The notes: generated from the sequence alone by a model not told the origin. A DNA stretch of 64,000 nucleotides from an uncultured Chloroflexus sp. (GCF_937129525.1 NZ_CAKZNK010000108.1:1-64000); one strand, 5' to 3'. Positions 1 to 9,361 are shown, counted from the first letter of the stretch. Made by a program: numbers and translations.

Positions 1-412
1 CTGTGGAAGGAGGCACGACGCGCCGGGCACCTGCGTCTGCTCCCTTCCCACCCTTGCACCGTCAGCGAACGAGGAGCCGCATAGCGCGCTCTCCGTTTCA
101 TCACTGTGGAAGGAGGCACGACGCGCCGGGCACCTGCGTCTGCTCCCTTCCCACCCTTGCACCGTCAGCGAACGAGGAGCCGCATAGCGCGCTCTCCGTT
201 TCATCGCTGTGGAAGGAGGCACGACGCGCCGGGCACCTGCGTCTGCTCCCTTCCCACCCTTTTCATCGTTAGCGAACGAGGACTGCATGTCACGCTCTCC
301 GTTTCATCGCTGTGGAAGGAGGCACGACGCGCCGGGCACCTGCGTCCTGGCCCGACTGCGCCCGCTCTCTTCCCACCGTGAGCGAACGGGAGCCGCGTGG
401 CGCGCACTGCAT
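1..412. repeat. Tandem array of four ~103-bp repeats
   Basis: Units begin at 1, 104, 207 and 310, each opening with CTGTGGAAGGAGGCACGACG. Units 1 and 2 are almost identical. Unit 3 differs in its second half (TTTTCATCGTTAGCG in place of TTGCACCGTCAGCG). Unit 4 keeps its first ~35 bases and then diverges, fading out near 412. The array starts at the window edge, so more copies may lie upstream. The period is 103 = 3x34+1, so any reading frame shifts at each unit and coding is unlikely. It lies directly upstream of the mreB promoter. Confidence 0.93.
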
Positions 413-443
413 ACTGCTATTGGATGGACCCGAACGTATCACA

Positions 444-473
444 TTGGCAGTACCTGCCATCATTTGCTATAAT
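444..473 (+). promoter_or_regulatory. Promoter of mreB
   Basis: TTGGCA (444-449) and TATAAT (468-473) are separated by 18 bases, with a TGC triplet directly before the -10 (extended -10). The predicted start of transcription is near 480, about 65 bases before the mreB ATG. Seen by eye; not measured. Confidence 0.7.
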
Positions 474-546
474 ACGGCGCGATTGATTATACAGACCGGG
501 CAGTACAAAGCTGCCGGTGTTTCACCTACACTCAACAGGAACGGCT

Positions 547-1557
547 ATGGCCCGCAAAATCGGGATTGATCTCGGCACAGCTAACGTGCTGGTCTATGTC
601 AAAGGCAAAGGTATTGTGCTGTCTGAACCATCGGCAGTAGCGCTCAGCACACGCGATGGTCGCGTGCGCGCAGTTGGCGCTGAAGCGATGGCGATGTTGG
701 GGCGTGAACCGGAGAGTATCGAAGTGGTGCGTCCGATGCGCAATGGCGTTATCGCTGACTACGTAGTCACCGAAGAGATGTTACGTCACTTCATCGGTCG
801 CGCTGCCGGACGATTTCGCTTTTCACGACCTGAAGTGATGATCTGCATTCCCGCCGGCGTCACCAGCGTCGAGATGCGAGCGGTACGCTATGCCGCACTC
901 GAGGCAGGCGCCGGGAAGGCATACCTGATCCGCGAGCCGCTTGCTGCCGCGATTGGCGCTAATATCCCGATTGCGCAACCGTCAGGGAACCTGGTCATCG
1001 ATATTGGTGGCGGCACTACTGAGGTTGCAGTTATCTCGCTGAACGATATTGTAGTCAGTACATCAGTGCGGGTAGGTGGTAATCGGTTTGATGAGGCGAT
1101 TGCTTCTTACATCAAGCGGAAATATAACCTGGTCATCGGTGAACGCACTGCTGAAGCGGTGAAAATTGAGATCGGCGCGGCGCTACCACTTGATAAGCCG
1201 CTCGTAACCCAGGTGCGTGGACGCGATCAGGTGACTGGCCTGCCACGAACTATTCAGGTTGATAGTAACGAGATTACCGAAGCGATTCAAGAGCCGCTCG
1301 AAGCAATCATCAATGCGGTGCGAGCAGTGCTGGTTGAGACTCCGCCTGAACTCAGCTCAGATATTATCGACAAAGGTATGGTGATGACGGGCGGAGGTTC
1401 GATGCTGCGCCGGATCAACGATCTGCTGACCGAAGTGACAGGGGTGCCTTGTTACATTGCCGATCAGCCTGCTTCGTGCGTGGCAATTGGCACCGGGTTG
1501 GCATTGGAAAATCTTGACCTATTGTACGATAGTCTCAGCGGACTGGATTTAACCTGA
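547..1557 (+). CDS. mreB: Rod-shape-determining protein MreB
   Basis: Bacterial actin homologue (336 aa) that polymerises under the membrane and places the elongation peptidoglycan machinery. The actin-fold nucleotide motifs are present: phosphate-1 loop [12 protein letters not shown] near the start, connect/phosphate-2 region [16 protein letters not shown] mid-protein, and adenosine motif [12 protein letters not shown] near residue 280. Length is normal for the family. The ATG at 547 is chosen because AGGA lies 6 bases upstream and the protein then starts in the family manner ([11 protein letters not shown]); an in-frame ATG at 517 would add ten residues without homology. mreC/mreD do not follow, so it appears to stand alone here. 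The filamentous rod shape of the presumed host fits. Confidence 0.96.
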   Translation: MARKIGIDLGTANVLVYVKGKGIVLSEPSAVALSTRDGRVRAVGAEAMAMLGREPESIEVVRPMRNGVIADYVVTEEMLRHFIGRAAGRFRFSRPEVMICIPAGVTSVEMRAVRYAALEAGAGKAYLIREPLAAAIGANIPIAQPSGNLVIDIGGGTTEVAVISLNDIVVSTSVRVGGNRFDEAIASYIKRKYNLVIGERTAEAVKIEIGAALPLDKPLVTQVRGRDQVTGLPRTIQVDSNEITEAIQEPLEAIINAVRAVLVETPPELSSDIIDKGMVMTGGGSMLRRINDLLTEVTGVPCYIADQPASCVAIGTGLALENLDLLYDSLSGLDLT

Positions 1558-1579
1558 TCGAGACAGTCCGACAAAGACC

Positions 1580-1607
1580 GGCGGGGCGCAGTGGGCTGTG
1601 CCCCGCC
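1580..1607. terminator. Hairpin between convergent mreB and DinB-fusion gene
   Basis: A 12-bp stem (GGCGGGGC core, one G-T pair) closes a TGGG tetraloop; arms are 1580-1591 and 1596-1607. No T tract follows on either strand, so termination efficiency is uncertain. It sits 20-30 bases from both stop codons. Confidence 0.65.
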
Positions 1608-1634
1608 AATCCATTCACCACTTACAAACACCGT

Positions 1635-2615
1635 TTACGGGTGTAAAATCTCTTGAGCAATATCGATTGGATGTTGATCGCCGTACAGCAGATTGTGGCG
1701 CATCTGAGCCATCTCGATCAGATGCCCCTGCTCGTGCGTAACCACCCAATTCCCCTGATGCAACAATGGCACCGGGCCATAGATTTCGTGATTACCAATC
1801 CGTTGCCATGCTGCTGGCGTCAGGCCACGCAACAAACTCAACGTCTGCTGGCGACTGGTGACATACTGATCGAGCAGCTCGTCAATCGGCACAGTGCGAT
1901 ATTTCACTGCTGAACGCAGAGTAGGCGGGTGAGCGGATGACAGTTTGGGCTGATTCGTTTCCAGAATCATCCAGGCCCGCTCGCGAAAGACAATATCCAT
2001 ATCGGTGAGATGCCCGATCAGGTCTTTGAAGGCTGGAAATCCGTTCACCGGCATCGCCAGTTGCTCTTCGCTAAGACCGGCTACCAGCGCCTGTACCGTT
2101 TTTGGCCCCTGTTCGAGTCGGCGAACGATGGCGTGCTGCCCGAGAATACCCATGCCATCGACAATACGAAATTCGAGAAAGCCTTCGCGAACAGTGCCAC
2201 ATTCGGGACAGAAGGGTGGTGGCTCGCCCTCCATCAAGCGACCGCAGGTACTGCACACAAACAGGTCACCCAACTCGGTGTAGGTGAGATCGCGGCCCGC
2301 AGCTAGCGCGCGCGCTGCCCGTTCGAGCAATTCGCGCTGAAAGGCGCTGGTACCGGTGACGGGGCCAGAGACAGTGGCTTCTGGTTCAAGTCCGGCCAGC
2401 GCCCGATTGATGTTGGTAAACGTCTGTGATACTTCACCCAATCGACGCAAGGCCTGTTCGGCTCTCACTCGTTTGACCGCCGCCGACGCTTCAAACAAAC
2501 GGGCGATGTTAAAGAAACGTTCGCGGCGCGCTTGCTTGGCCCAAACCGCATACGCAGTCTGACCTACACTCATACTCACCAGCAGGCGGCGATCCTCTGC
2601 GTCGTTGGTTGTCAT
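1635..2615 (-). CDS. Rubrerythrin-like / DinB-like fusion protein
   Basis: 326 residues in three parts. Residues about 10-70 form a ferritin-like helical segment resembling rubrerythrin (FFNIARLFEASAAVKRVRA). Residues about 118-140 form a rubredoxin-type zinc or iron knuckle (CSTCG...CPECG). Residues about 155-320 form a DinB-like four-helix domain with candidate metal histidines (DLIGHLTDMD, THEQGHL). In true rubrerythrins the Glu and His of the E-x-x-H pair in the second ligand helix bind iron; here they align with Val and Arg, so a working diiron site is doubtful. DinB-fold proteins include thiol-dependent metal enzymes, but the substrate cannot be read from sequence. GGAG lies 8 bases before the ATG. 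Upstream epimerase and this gene point the same way with a 124-base gap. Confidence 0.75.
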   Translation of the reverse strand: MTTNDAEDRRLLVSMSVGQTAYAVWAKQARRERFFNIARLFEASAAVKRVRAEQALRRLGEVSQTFTNINRALAGLEPEATVSGPVTGTSAFQRELLERAARALAAGRDLTYTELGDLFVCSTCGRLMEGEPPPFCPECGTVREGFLEFRIVDGMGILGQHAIVRRLEQGPKTVQALVAGLSEEQLAMPVNGFPAFKDLIGHLTDMDIVFRERAWMILETNQPKLSSAHPPTLRSAVKYRTVPIDELLDQYVTSRQQTLSLLRGLTPAAWQRIGNHEIYGPVPLLHQGNWVVTHEQGHLIEMAQMRHNLLYGDQHPIDIAQEILHP

Positions 2616-2739
2616 ACCTTCTGCTCCGATCCGTATCAGGTTTTAATATTACCACCGGTCGAAATTGTAACGCGCAATTGACCAATCTGCGCTGATTAAC
2701 AGCGACATATACACACCGACTTTCAGTCCTGTCGGATGA

Positions 2740-3156
2740 TCACGTATGTGGGGTACGATGTTGCACCAGTTCAACCAGCACTCCCTGACCACCGGCTTTG
2801 GGGTGGACAAAAGCGACCAGCGTATCGTGAATACCGGGGCGAGGTTCACGATCGATCAAGGGGATGCCACGCTCTTGCAACGTGGCGAGCGCGGCATTAA
2901 TATCATCAACCCGGTAGGCAATGTGGTGCATGCCCGGCCCTTTTTCCCGCAGAAAACGGGCAAAACTGGCCTGATCACTGGTAGGAGCAATCAGCTCGAT
3001 AAGCACATCGCCAAACCGGGCAACACCAATGGCTGCGTGGCGCTCTGGCAACTCAATCCGCTCCCATTCGGTCACGTCATACGCTGCGCGATAAAAATCG
3101 ATTGCCGCCTCAAGATCGGAAACAACTAGCCCGATATGATCAACCGCAGTAAACAT
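2740..3156 (-). CDS. mce: Methylmalonyl-CoA epimerase
   Basis: Glyoxalase/vicinal-oxygen-chelate fold protein of 138 aa interconverting (2R)- and (2S)-methylmalonyl-CoA. The two beta-alpha-beta3 modules are clear: DHIGLVVSDLEAAIDFY at the start and MHHIAYRVDDINAALA in the middle, ending GVLVELVQ. The usual metal ligands are His7 (DHIG), the HH of MHHIAY and the Glu of VELVQ. The ATG at 3156 is preceded by AAGGAGAG; an upstream in-frame start at 3225 would add 23 non-homologous residues. In Chloroflexus this enzyme serves the 3-hydroxypropionate bi-cycle and propionate assimilation (known biology; no other gene of that cycle is in this window). Confidence 0.93.
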   Translation of the reverse strand: MFTAVDHIGLVVSDLEAAIDFYRAAYDVTEWERIELPERHAAIGVARFGDVLIELIAPTSDQASFARFLREKGPGMHHIAYRVDDINAALATLQERGIPLIDREPRPGIHDTLVAFVHPKAGGQGVLVELVQHRTPHT

Positions 3157-3230
3157 CGCTCTCTCCTTGATACATTCACCGGCACACCGATGAATGTAGC
3201 ATATCATAGCACAGAGGAATAACAAGATAA

Positions 3231-3258
3231 TTGACAGCTACGCGGGGTTGACTACAAT
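3231..3258 (+). promoter_or_regulatory. Promoter of the histidine kinase gene
   Basis: Perfect TTGACA (3231-3236), 16-base spacer, TACAAT (3253-3258). Transcription should start near 3265, only one or two bases before the ATG at 3267, which suggests a leaderless message. Confidence 0.7.
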
Positions 3259-3266
3259 GAACGGCA

Positions 3267-5459
3267 ATGATACACGAAGCTGACGACCCCACAACAGACA
3301 TGCTGAGCATGGTAGCCGCAGCTTCCCGTCTTTTGCACGAGGAACAGCCGCTGGTGCAGCGCATTCATCGGCTCTTTGGCCTGTTACGGCTTGCCACTCG
3401 CTACCGCGATGGACGCCTGACCTGCTGGTTGCAATCAGCGCGTCCAGGCGCAACCCGTCAGCAGATCTACTCCCCTGAGTCGTGGGCATATCCCTGGGAT
3501 GACCGTCTCACTCGATCAGTTGCTCTGGGCGGCAAAACGATAACAAAAACTATTGCATTGGGCAGTCAGCAACCTGCGGAAGGATTACCGATTATCTCGG
3601 CGGGGTATCTGGGCGCGCCGATCTTCTGGGGTGGCCGGTTGTGGGGCATTCTGGAATTACGGAGCGACGATCAGGGCCGATTTACGAGTCGGATTATCGA
3701 GTTGATCGATTCGCTTAAAGCGCAGCTTGCGGCAGCAATCGCTCAGGAAGGCTCGCGAGGGGCGCAGTTGCCCGCGCCACGCTTCGCCAGCGAAACACCG
3801 CCGGGTTTGACACTGTCGCCCTCGTTGCGCCAAAAGATTATTGCCCTGAATGAACAGCTTGATCTCACAATTGACTTACATGAATTGTTAGGGATTATCT
3901 TGCGGCGCGCGTTGGAAGGAAGCGGCGCTGAAGCTGGCGCAATCGCGCTGGTCGATCACGAACAACGCGAGCTGGTGTTGCAGTTGTACGAAGGCTACGA
4001 AGCCGAACGAGCAAACGCGGCGCTGACCGGCATGCCACGTCAACGCTGGCACTGGGACACCGGCCTGGCCGGACAGGCGGTACGCATGCGCCGTCCACTG
4101 CTGGTGCGCGATGCCGGTCGCGAGCCTGGACTACCCAACAGTCTACCGTTTCGAGCTGAACTGGCAGCCCCAATTATCGTTCATGATCGGGCGCTGGCAG
4201 TTTTGATCCTCCATAGCCGTCGAGCCAACACCTTTAGCGAACAGGTACTGGCGTTCATCGATGCTCTCCGTGAACGAGTCGCGCGACCGTTAGCCCGCGC
4301 GACATCATATCAGTCAGCTTATGAAACCTCATATCATCTGGGTCAGGTGTTTAGTAGCCTGCCAATCGGATTGGCGCTGCTCGATCTGAATGGGCGCGTC
4401 ATTCGGGCCAACCCAACATGGCATCAGGTATGGCGACTACCGGATCGACTTCAACGACCTTCCTTTTACGTTGGGATTGATCTGGTCGAACATTTGCTGA
4501 CACGGCTGGCCGATCCGTTTCGTCTCAGCGAGTTTTGCGATCTTGGCCAGCGCACCCCCGATCAGGTCTTTGAAACGAGTCTCCAGCTTCGCCAGCCCTA
4601 CCAGGAATTACACATTCTCTCAGTGCCGACGCGCGACAGCCAGCAGCAATTGACCGGACGCCTGTGGGTAGTGAGCGATCGCACTCGTGAGCGCGAGTCT
4701 GAACGGCTCAAGGATGAGTTTATCGGGATCGTGTCGCACGAATTGCGCACACCACTGACCTCAATTCTTGGCTACACCGAGATTTTGTTAAACCGCCGGG
4801 ATCTTGATGAAGCAAGCCAAAACGAGTTTTTGACCACGGTCTCAAAAGAAGCCGAACGCCTGGAGAAGCTGGTAAAAGATCTCCTCGACGTGTCGCGATT
4901 GGAAGCGGGGGTCGTGAAACTCAATCGCTGGGCTGTTGGGTTATGGCAGATCATCGAAGAGCTGACCATGCAATTGCACACCCAACTCGTGCAGCACAAG
5001 TTGCTGATCAACGTGGATCCGGCACTGCCACCCGTTTTTGCCGATCGCGATAAGGTCAAGCAGATTATCTTCAATCTGCTCAGTAATGCGATCAAGTACA
5101 GTCCGGAGAAAACCGAGATCCAGTTAACGATCCGTTGCGTCGAAGCGACCGATCTGCCTCCCGGCCATCCGGTAGGCCAGTGGATGCTGATCACCGTGCG
5201 CGACCAGGGGATCGGGATTGCGCCGGAAGATCAGGCCAGGCTCTTCGAGCGCTTCCAGCGGGTTGACAACAGTAACACGCGCCAGAAGAGTGGTGTTGGG
5301 CTGGGATTGTACATTACCAGGCTGCTGGTGGAATTGCACGGCGGTCGGATTTGGGTGCAGAGCGAAGTTGGGAAAGGAAGCAGTTTTTCGTTTACGTTAC
5401 CGCTATGGACAGCGCTGCGCAATGAGCTGGGAACTGATGAGAATGCCGATGGCGGGTAG
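3267..5459 (+). CDS. GAF-GAF-PAS sensor histidine kinase
   Basis: 730-residue soluble sensor kinase with no evident transmembrane helices. Layout: N-terminal GAF-like domain (~15-155), second GAF (~190-345), PAS (~355-475, starting near [20 protein letters not shown]), HisKA dimerisation domain with the phosphoacceptor in SHELRTPL (His491), and HATPase with N box ([10 protein letters not shown]), G1 box ([10 protein letters not shown]) and G2 box (GVGLGLYI). All catalytic boxes are intact. The ligand of the GAF/PAS modules is not recognisable; the second GAF shows no obvious bilin Cys motif. No response regulator is adjacent, so the partner is elsewhere. The ATG at 3267 has no ribosome-binding site and lies at the predicted transcription start; Met12 (3300) is the next candidate, also without one. 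Confidence 0.92.
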   Translation: MIHEADDPTTDMLSMVAAASRLLHEEQPLVQRIHRLFGLLRLATRYRDGRLTCWLQSARPGATRQQIYSPESWAYPWDDRLTRSVALGGKTITKTIALGSQQPAEGLPIISAGYLGAPIFWGGRLWGILELRSDDQGRFTSRIIELIDSLKAQLAAAIAQEGSRGAQLPAPRFASETPPGLTLSPSLRQKIIALNEQLDLTIDLHELLGIILRRALEGSGAEAGAIALVDHEQRELVLQLYEGYEAERANAALTGMPRQRWHWDTGLAGQAVRMRRPLLVRDAGREPGLPNSLPFRAELAAPIIVHDRALAVLILHSRRANTFSEQVLAFIDALRERVARPLARATSYQSAYETSYHLGQVFSSLPIGLALLDLNGRVIRANPTWHQVWRLPDRLQRPSFYVGIDLVEHLLTRLADPFRLSEFCDLGQRTPDQVFETSLQLRQPYQELHILSVPTRDSQQQLTGRLWVVSDRTRERESERLKDEFIGIVSHELRTPLTSILGYTEILLNRRDLDEASQNEFLTTVSKEAERLEKLVKDLLDVSRLEAGVVKLNRWAVGLWQIIEELTMQLHTQLVQHKLLINVDPALPPVFADRDKVKQIIFNLLSNAIKYSPEKTEIQLTIRCVEATDLPPGHPVGQWMLITVRDQGIGIAPEDQARLFERFQRVDNSNTRQKSGVGLGLYITRLLVELHGGRIWVQSEVGKGSSFSFTLPLWTALRNELGTDENADGG

Positions 5460-5498
5460 CAAAGCAGACGAAAGCGCAGACAGCGGATGACAAGCGTG

Positions 5499-5526
5499 TG
5501 GGCGGGTGAACGATATGACCCGCCCA
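5499..5526. terminator. Hairpin between histidine kinase and pepA (convergent)
   Basis: Perfect 9-bp arms TGGGCGGGT (5499-5507) and ACCCGCCCA (5518-5526) with a 10-base loop. It lies between the two converging stop codons and probably serves both. Confidence 0.65.
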
Positions 5527-5560
5527 TATGCCCATCACCACCTGATCGGTTCACCGGCAA

Positions 5561-7018
5561 TTACGCCGACTTCTCGACATACCCCTGCAACAGCTCAACC
5601 AGCAAACGAACACCGATACCGGTTGCTCCTCGCGATTGATAGGCGCGAGTCGGCTTATCAACCCAGGCCGTACCGGCAATATCCAGATGTGCCCAGGGGT
5701 AATCACCGACAAAAGCGGCCAGGAAACCGGCAGCCGTAATTGCGCCGCCGTAACGCCCGCCGGTATTCTTGAGATCGGCAATGTCGCTCTTCATCGCATC
5801 GCGATATTCATCCCAGAGCGGCAGTTGCCAGACTCGTTCAGCGGTTGCTTCGCCGGCAGCAATCAGGCGATTGGCCAGTTCCTGATTGTTTCCCATCAGG
5901 CCGATGGCGTGCGGGCCAAGCGCAACCATAATGGCGCCGGTCAACGTTGCCAGATCGACAATCGCCGCCGGTTGGTAGCGCTGAGCATAGAAGAGACCGT
6001 CAGCCAGCACGATCCGGCCTTCGGCGTCGGTATTGAGCACCTCAATCGTCTTGCCGCTGAGCGTGCGCACAATATCGCCGGGACGATAAGCTGTACCGCT
6101 GGGCATATTCTCGGCAGCGCACACGATCCCAACCACGTGGAGAGGCAATTGCAACTCAGCCACTGCCTGCATTGTGCCCAGCACAGCCGCTGCGCCGCTC
6201 ATATCCATCTTCATATCGTCCATCCGCTCAGCCGGCTTGATACTGATTCCACCAGTATCGAAGGTAATACCCTTGCCGACCAGACAGATGGTAGGGCCTT
6301 GCCCAGCAGTGCCGTATTCCATCACGATAAAGCGCGGCTCATTGGCTGATCCCTGACCGACGGCCAGAATACCGCCAAACCCTTGCTCGATGAGCTGCGG
6401 TTTGTCGAGCACCGTCACCTTGAGACCGAGGCGCTCGCCCAATTCGAGCGCGGTTTGGCCGAGAAAAGCCGGTGTAACCTCATTGCCGGGGCCATTAGCC
6501 AGATCGCGCGCAAAGGTAGCAGCGCGAGCAATCACCTGACCGCGACGCGCGCTGACAACCGCCGCTTCAGCATCGGAGCCGGCCTGCAAAATTGCGCGTG
6601 GCGTCGGCGTCTCTTCCCGATCACTCTTGTAGCGCGTATAACGATAAGCGCCCAGTTCACTCCCCTCGGCAAACGCCTGGCCAAAGACTGCCGGCGTAAG
6701 CGGTAGATTGCCGTTGTAGCCAATGTGATATGTTGCTACTTTCAATTCTTGCGCGCGCTGGACAGCCAGGGCCGCCGCCTGACGCACCGTGTCGGCTGTG
6801 ATGCTCGACCGCTTGCCCATGCCGAGTAACAGCAATCGACGCATCGGCAACACACCGCGCGGGTAGAGCAGCGTTTGCTGTTTGAAGCGACCGGTAGCAT
6901 CGCCGGCTTCACACAGTTCGACCACTGACGGTGGCAATGCCTCATCTTCGGCGTATAGCATGACAGCCAGATCCGACGCAACGGTCAGGAGTTCACCGCT
7001 CTGGACTTCGCATTCCAT
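5561..7018 (-). CDS. pepA: Leucyl aminopeptidase (M17 family)
   Basis: Cytosolic dizinc aminopeptidase, 485 aa from the chosen start. The M17 signature NTDAEGRIVLADGL (residues ~329-342) and the metal/catalytic Lys region VGKGITFDTGGISIKP are intact. Typically a hexamer releasing N-terminal residues from peptides. Start: the ATG at 7018 is preceded by GAGGTTGCC, a good ribosome-binding site, and yields an N-terminus (MECEVQSGEL) like family members. An ATG at 7063 would lie inside the -10 element of the promoter and could not be in the message from that promoter. It diverges from hom. Confidence 0.94.
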   Translation of the reverse strand: MECEVQSGELLTVASDLAVMLYAEDEALPPSVVELCEAGDATGRFKQQTLLYPRGVLPMRRLLLLGMGKRSSITADTVRQAAALAVQRAQELKVATYHIGYNGNLPLTPAVFGQAFAEGSELGAYRYTRYKSDREETPTPRAILQAGSDAEAAVVSARRGQVIARAATFARDLANGPGNEVTPAFLGQTALELGERLGLKVTVLDKPQLIEQGFGGILAVGQGSANEPRFIVMEYGTAGQGPTICLVGKGITFDTGGISIKPAERMDDMKMDMSGAAAVLGTMQAVAELQLPLHVVGIVCAAENMPSGTAYRPGDIVRTLSGKTIEVLNTDAEGRIVLADGLFYAQRYQPAAIVDLATLTGAIMVALGPHAIGLMGNNQELANRLIAAGEATAERVWQLPLWDEYRDAMKSDIADLKNTGGRYGGAITAAGFLAAFVGDYPWAHLDIAGTAWVDKPTRAYQSRGATGIGVRLLVELLQGYVEKSA

Positions 7019-7061
7019 GGCAACCTCGAATAGATGACTTGTCATTAGTTCCAGGATATTC

Positions 7062-7090
7062 ATTGTACGAGGGTAACGGCAACCCGTCAA
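7062..7090 (-). promoter_or_regulatory. Promoter of pepA
   Basis: On the minus strand TTGACG (7090-7085), 17-base spacer, TACAAT (7067-7062). The -10 overlaps an ATG that would otherwise look like the pepA start, so it decides the start codon in favour of 7018. Confidence 0.7.
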
Positions 7091-7123
7091 CTGGCTTCGA
7101 TATCAAAGGCGGATTCGAGCCTA

Positions 7124-7132
7124 TGGTACAAT
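7124..7132 (+). promoter_or_regulatory. Extended -10 promoter of hom operon
   Basis: TGG followed by TACAAT, 33 bases before the hom ATG; no convincing -35 hexamer. The same TGG-TACA(A/C)T arrangement occurs before the M20 hydrolase gene. Confidence 0.5.
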
Positions 7133-7164
7133 AAGCGGCGAGAAATGCAGTGCAGGGGGCAAAT

Positions 7165-8226
7165 ATGATACCCATCATTCAACTCGGCCTCGGCGGAGTT
7201 GGTCGCGCGCTAGCGCGCCAGATTCTGGCAGCCGCGCCTGCGATCCGCCGACGGTACGGGATAGATCTGCGGTATGTAGCGCTGGTTGATAGTCGCGGGG
7301 CACTTGCCGGCGATCCGTCGCTAAGCGATGAGCAGGTGCGCCAGGCACTCGCCGTGAAAGAGGCTGGCAGTGGGATCGATAGCATCAACGGGGCAATTAC
7401 CGAACGACACTGGATTGAACTCCTCCCGGCAGCTATGTCCATTGTGGTCGATGTGACAGCCTCTGGCGGTCATGCAGCGCCGTTGGCCGCCGCCGTTTCG
7501 GCTGGTCACCGGGTCGTGTTAGCCAACAAACGACCATTGTGCGAAGGGTATGACCTCTTTGCAGCGCTAACCGAACGTGGCGCAACACGCTACGAGGCGA
7601 CTGTAGGCGCCGGGTTGCCGGTAATCGGCGTTTTGCAAAGTATGCTCGATAGCGGCGATGAGGCGCTATGCATCGAGGCGGCGTTAAGTGGAACACTTGG
7701 TTTTCTGATGAGCGAGCTGGAGGCGGGGCGCAGTTTCGCCGATGCGGTGCGCACTGCGCATCGCCTGGGATATACCGAACCTGACCCCCGCGATGATTTG
7801 AGCGGCGTCGATGTGGCGCGCAAGGCGCTGATTCTTGCCCGCACTTGCGGCATTCAGCTACCGGCAGACGCCGTGACTGCCGAGTCACTCTTCCCGGCGC
7901 ATCTGGAAACGGTGAGCGTTGCCGAATTTCTTGATCGCCTGGATGAAGCAGAAGAGGCGATTATGCAACGCCTGGTTGCGGCGCGCGCCGCCAATCAGAG
8001 ATTGCGCTATGTCGCCCGCATTACTGCCGAGCGGGTAGAAGTCGGTCTCAATGCAGTGCCCGCCGATCATCCGCTGGCCGGTCTGCGCGGGCCGGATAAT
8101 CTGATCAGCTTTACCACCCGCCGATACTATGACCGACCGCTTGTCGTGCGCGGGCCAGGAGCGGGAGTCGAAGTGACGGCAGCCGGCGTCTTGAGCGATA
8201 TTATTGCCACAGCGCGCGAATTATGA
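7165..8226 (+). CDS. hom: Homoserine dehydrogenase
   Basis: Reduces aspartate semialdehyde to homoserine with NAD(P)H, the branch to threonine and methionine. 353 aa: N-terminal Rossmann fold (LGLGGVGRALARQIL), nucleotide/substrate region VVLANKRPLCEG, and catalytic region AALSGTLGFLMSELE with DPRDDLSGVDVARK. There is no C-terminal ACT domain, so the feedback control of the long form is absent and the length matches the ACT-less class. The ATG at 7165 has GGGGG six bases upstream; the ATG at 7150 lacks a site. The stop overlaps the next start (ATGA), so translation is coupled to the deaminase-like gene. Confidence 0.93.
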   Translation: MIPIIQLGLGGVGRALARQILAAAPAIRRRYGIDLRYVALVDSRGALAGDPSLSDEQVRQALAVKEAGSGIDSINGAITERHWIELLPAAMSIVVDVTASGGHAAPLAAAVSAGHRVVLANKRPLCEGYDLFAALTERGATRYEATVGAGLPVIGVLQSMLDSGDEALCIEAALSGTLGFLMSELEAGRSFADAVRTAHRLGYTEPDPRDDLSGVDVARKALILARTCGIQLPADAVTAESLFPAHLETVSVAEFLDRLDEAEEAIMQRLVAARAANQRLRYVARITAERVEVGLNAVPADHPLAGLRGPDNLISFTTRRYYDRPLVVRGPGAGVEVTAAGVLSDIIATAREL

Positions 8227-9284
8227 CACCACCTGCATCTGTATCAACCAGCCAGCCTGCTCGCGATCCGGCGCCGATTGCGCGCGATCTGCCGCCGATC
8301 GATCTCCATCGCCACCTCGATGGCAATGTGCGGTTGACCACCATTCTCGAACTGGCCCGCGCTTACGGCATTCGCCTGCCGGCAGATAACGTTGAAGAAC
8401 TGCGCCCGCATGCGCAGATACAGGATGTTGTCGCTTCGGTGATGGATTTTATCGCTCGCTTTGCGCTGCTCAAGCTCGTCTGCGTAGCCGAAGATGCCGT
8501 CGCCCGCATTGCGGAAGAGAACGTTGAAGATACTGCGCGCGAAGGCATTGATTATATTGAGTTGCGCTGCTCACCGGCATGTATGGGTGAACGGTACGGT
8601 CTCGATCCTACCAGAGTACTGGCGGCAGTATGTCGTGGTGTGAAAGCCGGAATGGCTCGCTATCCGGTGCAGGTGCAGATTATCGGCATTATGTCACGCC
8701 ATCTCGGTGAAGAGAGTTACTGGCGTGAACTCGAAGCCGCCATTGCGTTGATGGGGGAAGGCGTCATCGGGATCGATCTGGCCGGTGATGAAGCCAATTT
8801 TCCGGGTACGCGCTTTGTCAGGCATTTTGCCCGCGCTCGCGCCGCCGGTCTGCGCATTACCGTCTATGCTGGCGAAGCCGCCGGTGCATGGAGTGTCCGC
8901 CAGGCAATTGAAGAGTTGGGAGCCGAACGAATCGGGCACGGCGCGCGCGCCAGCGAAGACCCGGCGGTTATGCGTCTGATCGCCGAACGCGGTATCACTC
9001 TCGAGGTCTGCCCGACGAGTAACGTGCAAACGCAGACTGTGCCAGACTATGCCCGGCACCCGCCCCCTCAGTTGCTCCGCGCCGGCCAGCGCGTCACACT
9101 CAACAGTGACGACCCTGGCATTAGTGCCATCGATCTGCCGCATGAATACCGTGTGGCTCGCAACCGGCTCGGCCTGACTACCGATGAGCTGCGCACCATT
9201 CAGGCTAATGCGCTCGCCGCTGCTTTTATTGACGACGTAACACGGGCTAGATTGCTGGCGATTGCCCAAAAGCGTGCCACTTGA
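8223..9284 (+). CDS. Adenosine deaminase-like amidohydrolase with altered zinc site
   Basis: 353-residue TIM-barrel protein of the adenosine/AMP deaminase family. Present: metal motif DLHRHLDG near residue 24, RIGHGARA, EVCPTSNVQT and the late Asp pair in LNSDDP. The motif that is normally HAGE reads YAGE here: Tyr215 (TAT) stands where the family has a zinc-ligand His (His214 in mouse enzyme numbering), while the catalytic Glu (Glu218) is kept. A single C-to-T change would explain it. The protein may have altered metal binding or a different substrate, or reduced activity; the rest is well conserved, so it is not an obvious pseudogene. Starts inside the hom stop codon (ATGA). Confidence 0.85.
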   Translation: MTPPASVSTSQPARDPAPIARDLPPIDLHRHLDGNVRLTTILELARAYGIRLPADNVEELRPHAQIQDVVASVMDFIARFALLKLVCVAEDAVARIAEENVEDTAREGIDYIELRCSPACMGERYGLDPTRVLAAVCRGVKAGMARYPVQVQIIGIMSRHLGEESYWRELEAAIALMGEGVIGIDLAGDEANFPGTRFVRHFARARAAGLRITVYAGEAAGAWSVRQAIEELGAERIGHGARASEDPAVMRLIAERGITLEVCPTSNVQTQTVPDYARHPPPQLLRAGQRVTLNSDDPGISAIDLPHEYRVARNRLGLTTDELRTIQANALAAAFIDDVTRARLLAIAQKRAT

Positions 9285-9309
9285 GTTTTATGACGCGGCG
9301 TGTTACACT
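9281..9309 (+). promoter_or_regulatory. Promoter of aldehyde dehydrogenase gene
   Basis: TTGAGT (9281-9286), 17-base spacer, TACACT (9304-9309), about 50 bases before the ATG. Overlaps the deaminase-like stop codon. Confidence 0.55.
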
Positions 9310-9361
9310 ATGACGCACAGCGGCATATTTTTCACCCCCCGCCAGATAAAGGAGTCTTGCA

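Noticed and set aside
1..412. CRISPR array
   Set aside because: Units are 103 bp and contiguous with no unique spacers; no cas genes nearby.
3..569. Overlapping frames encoding a repeated MEGGTTRRAPAS-type peptide
   Set aside because: The 103-base period is not a multiple of three, so each copy is in a new frame; no ribosome-binding sites. Repeats, not genes.
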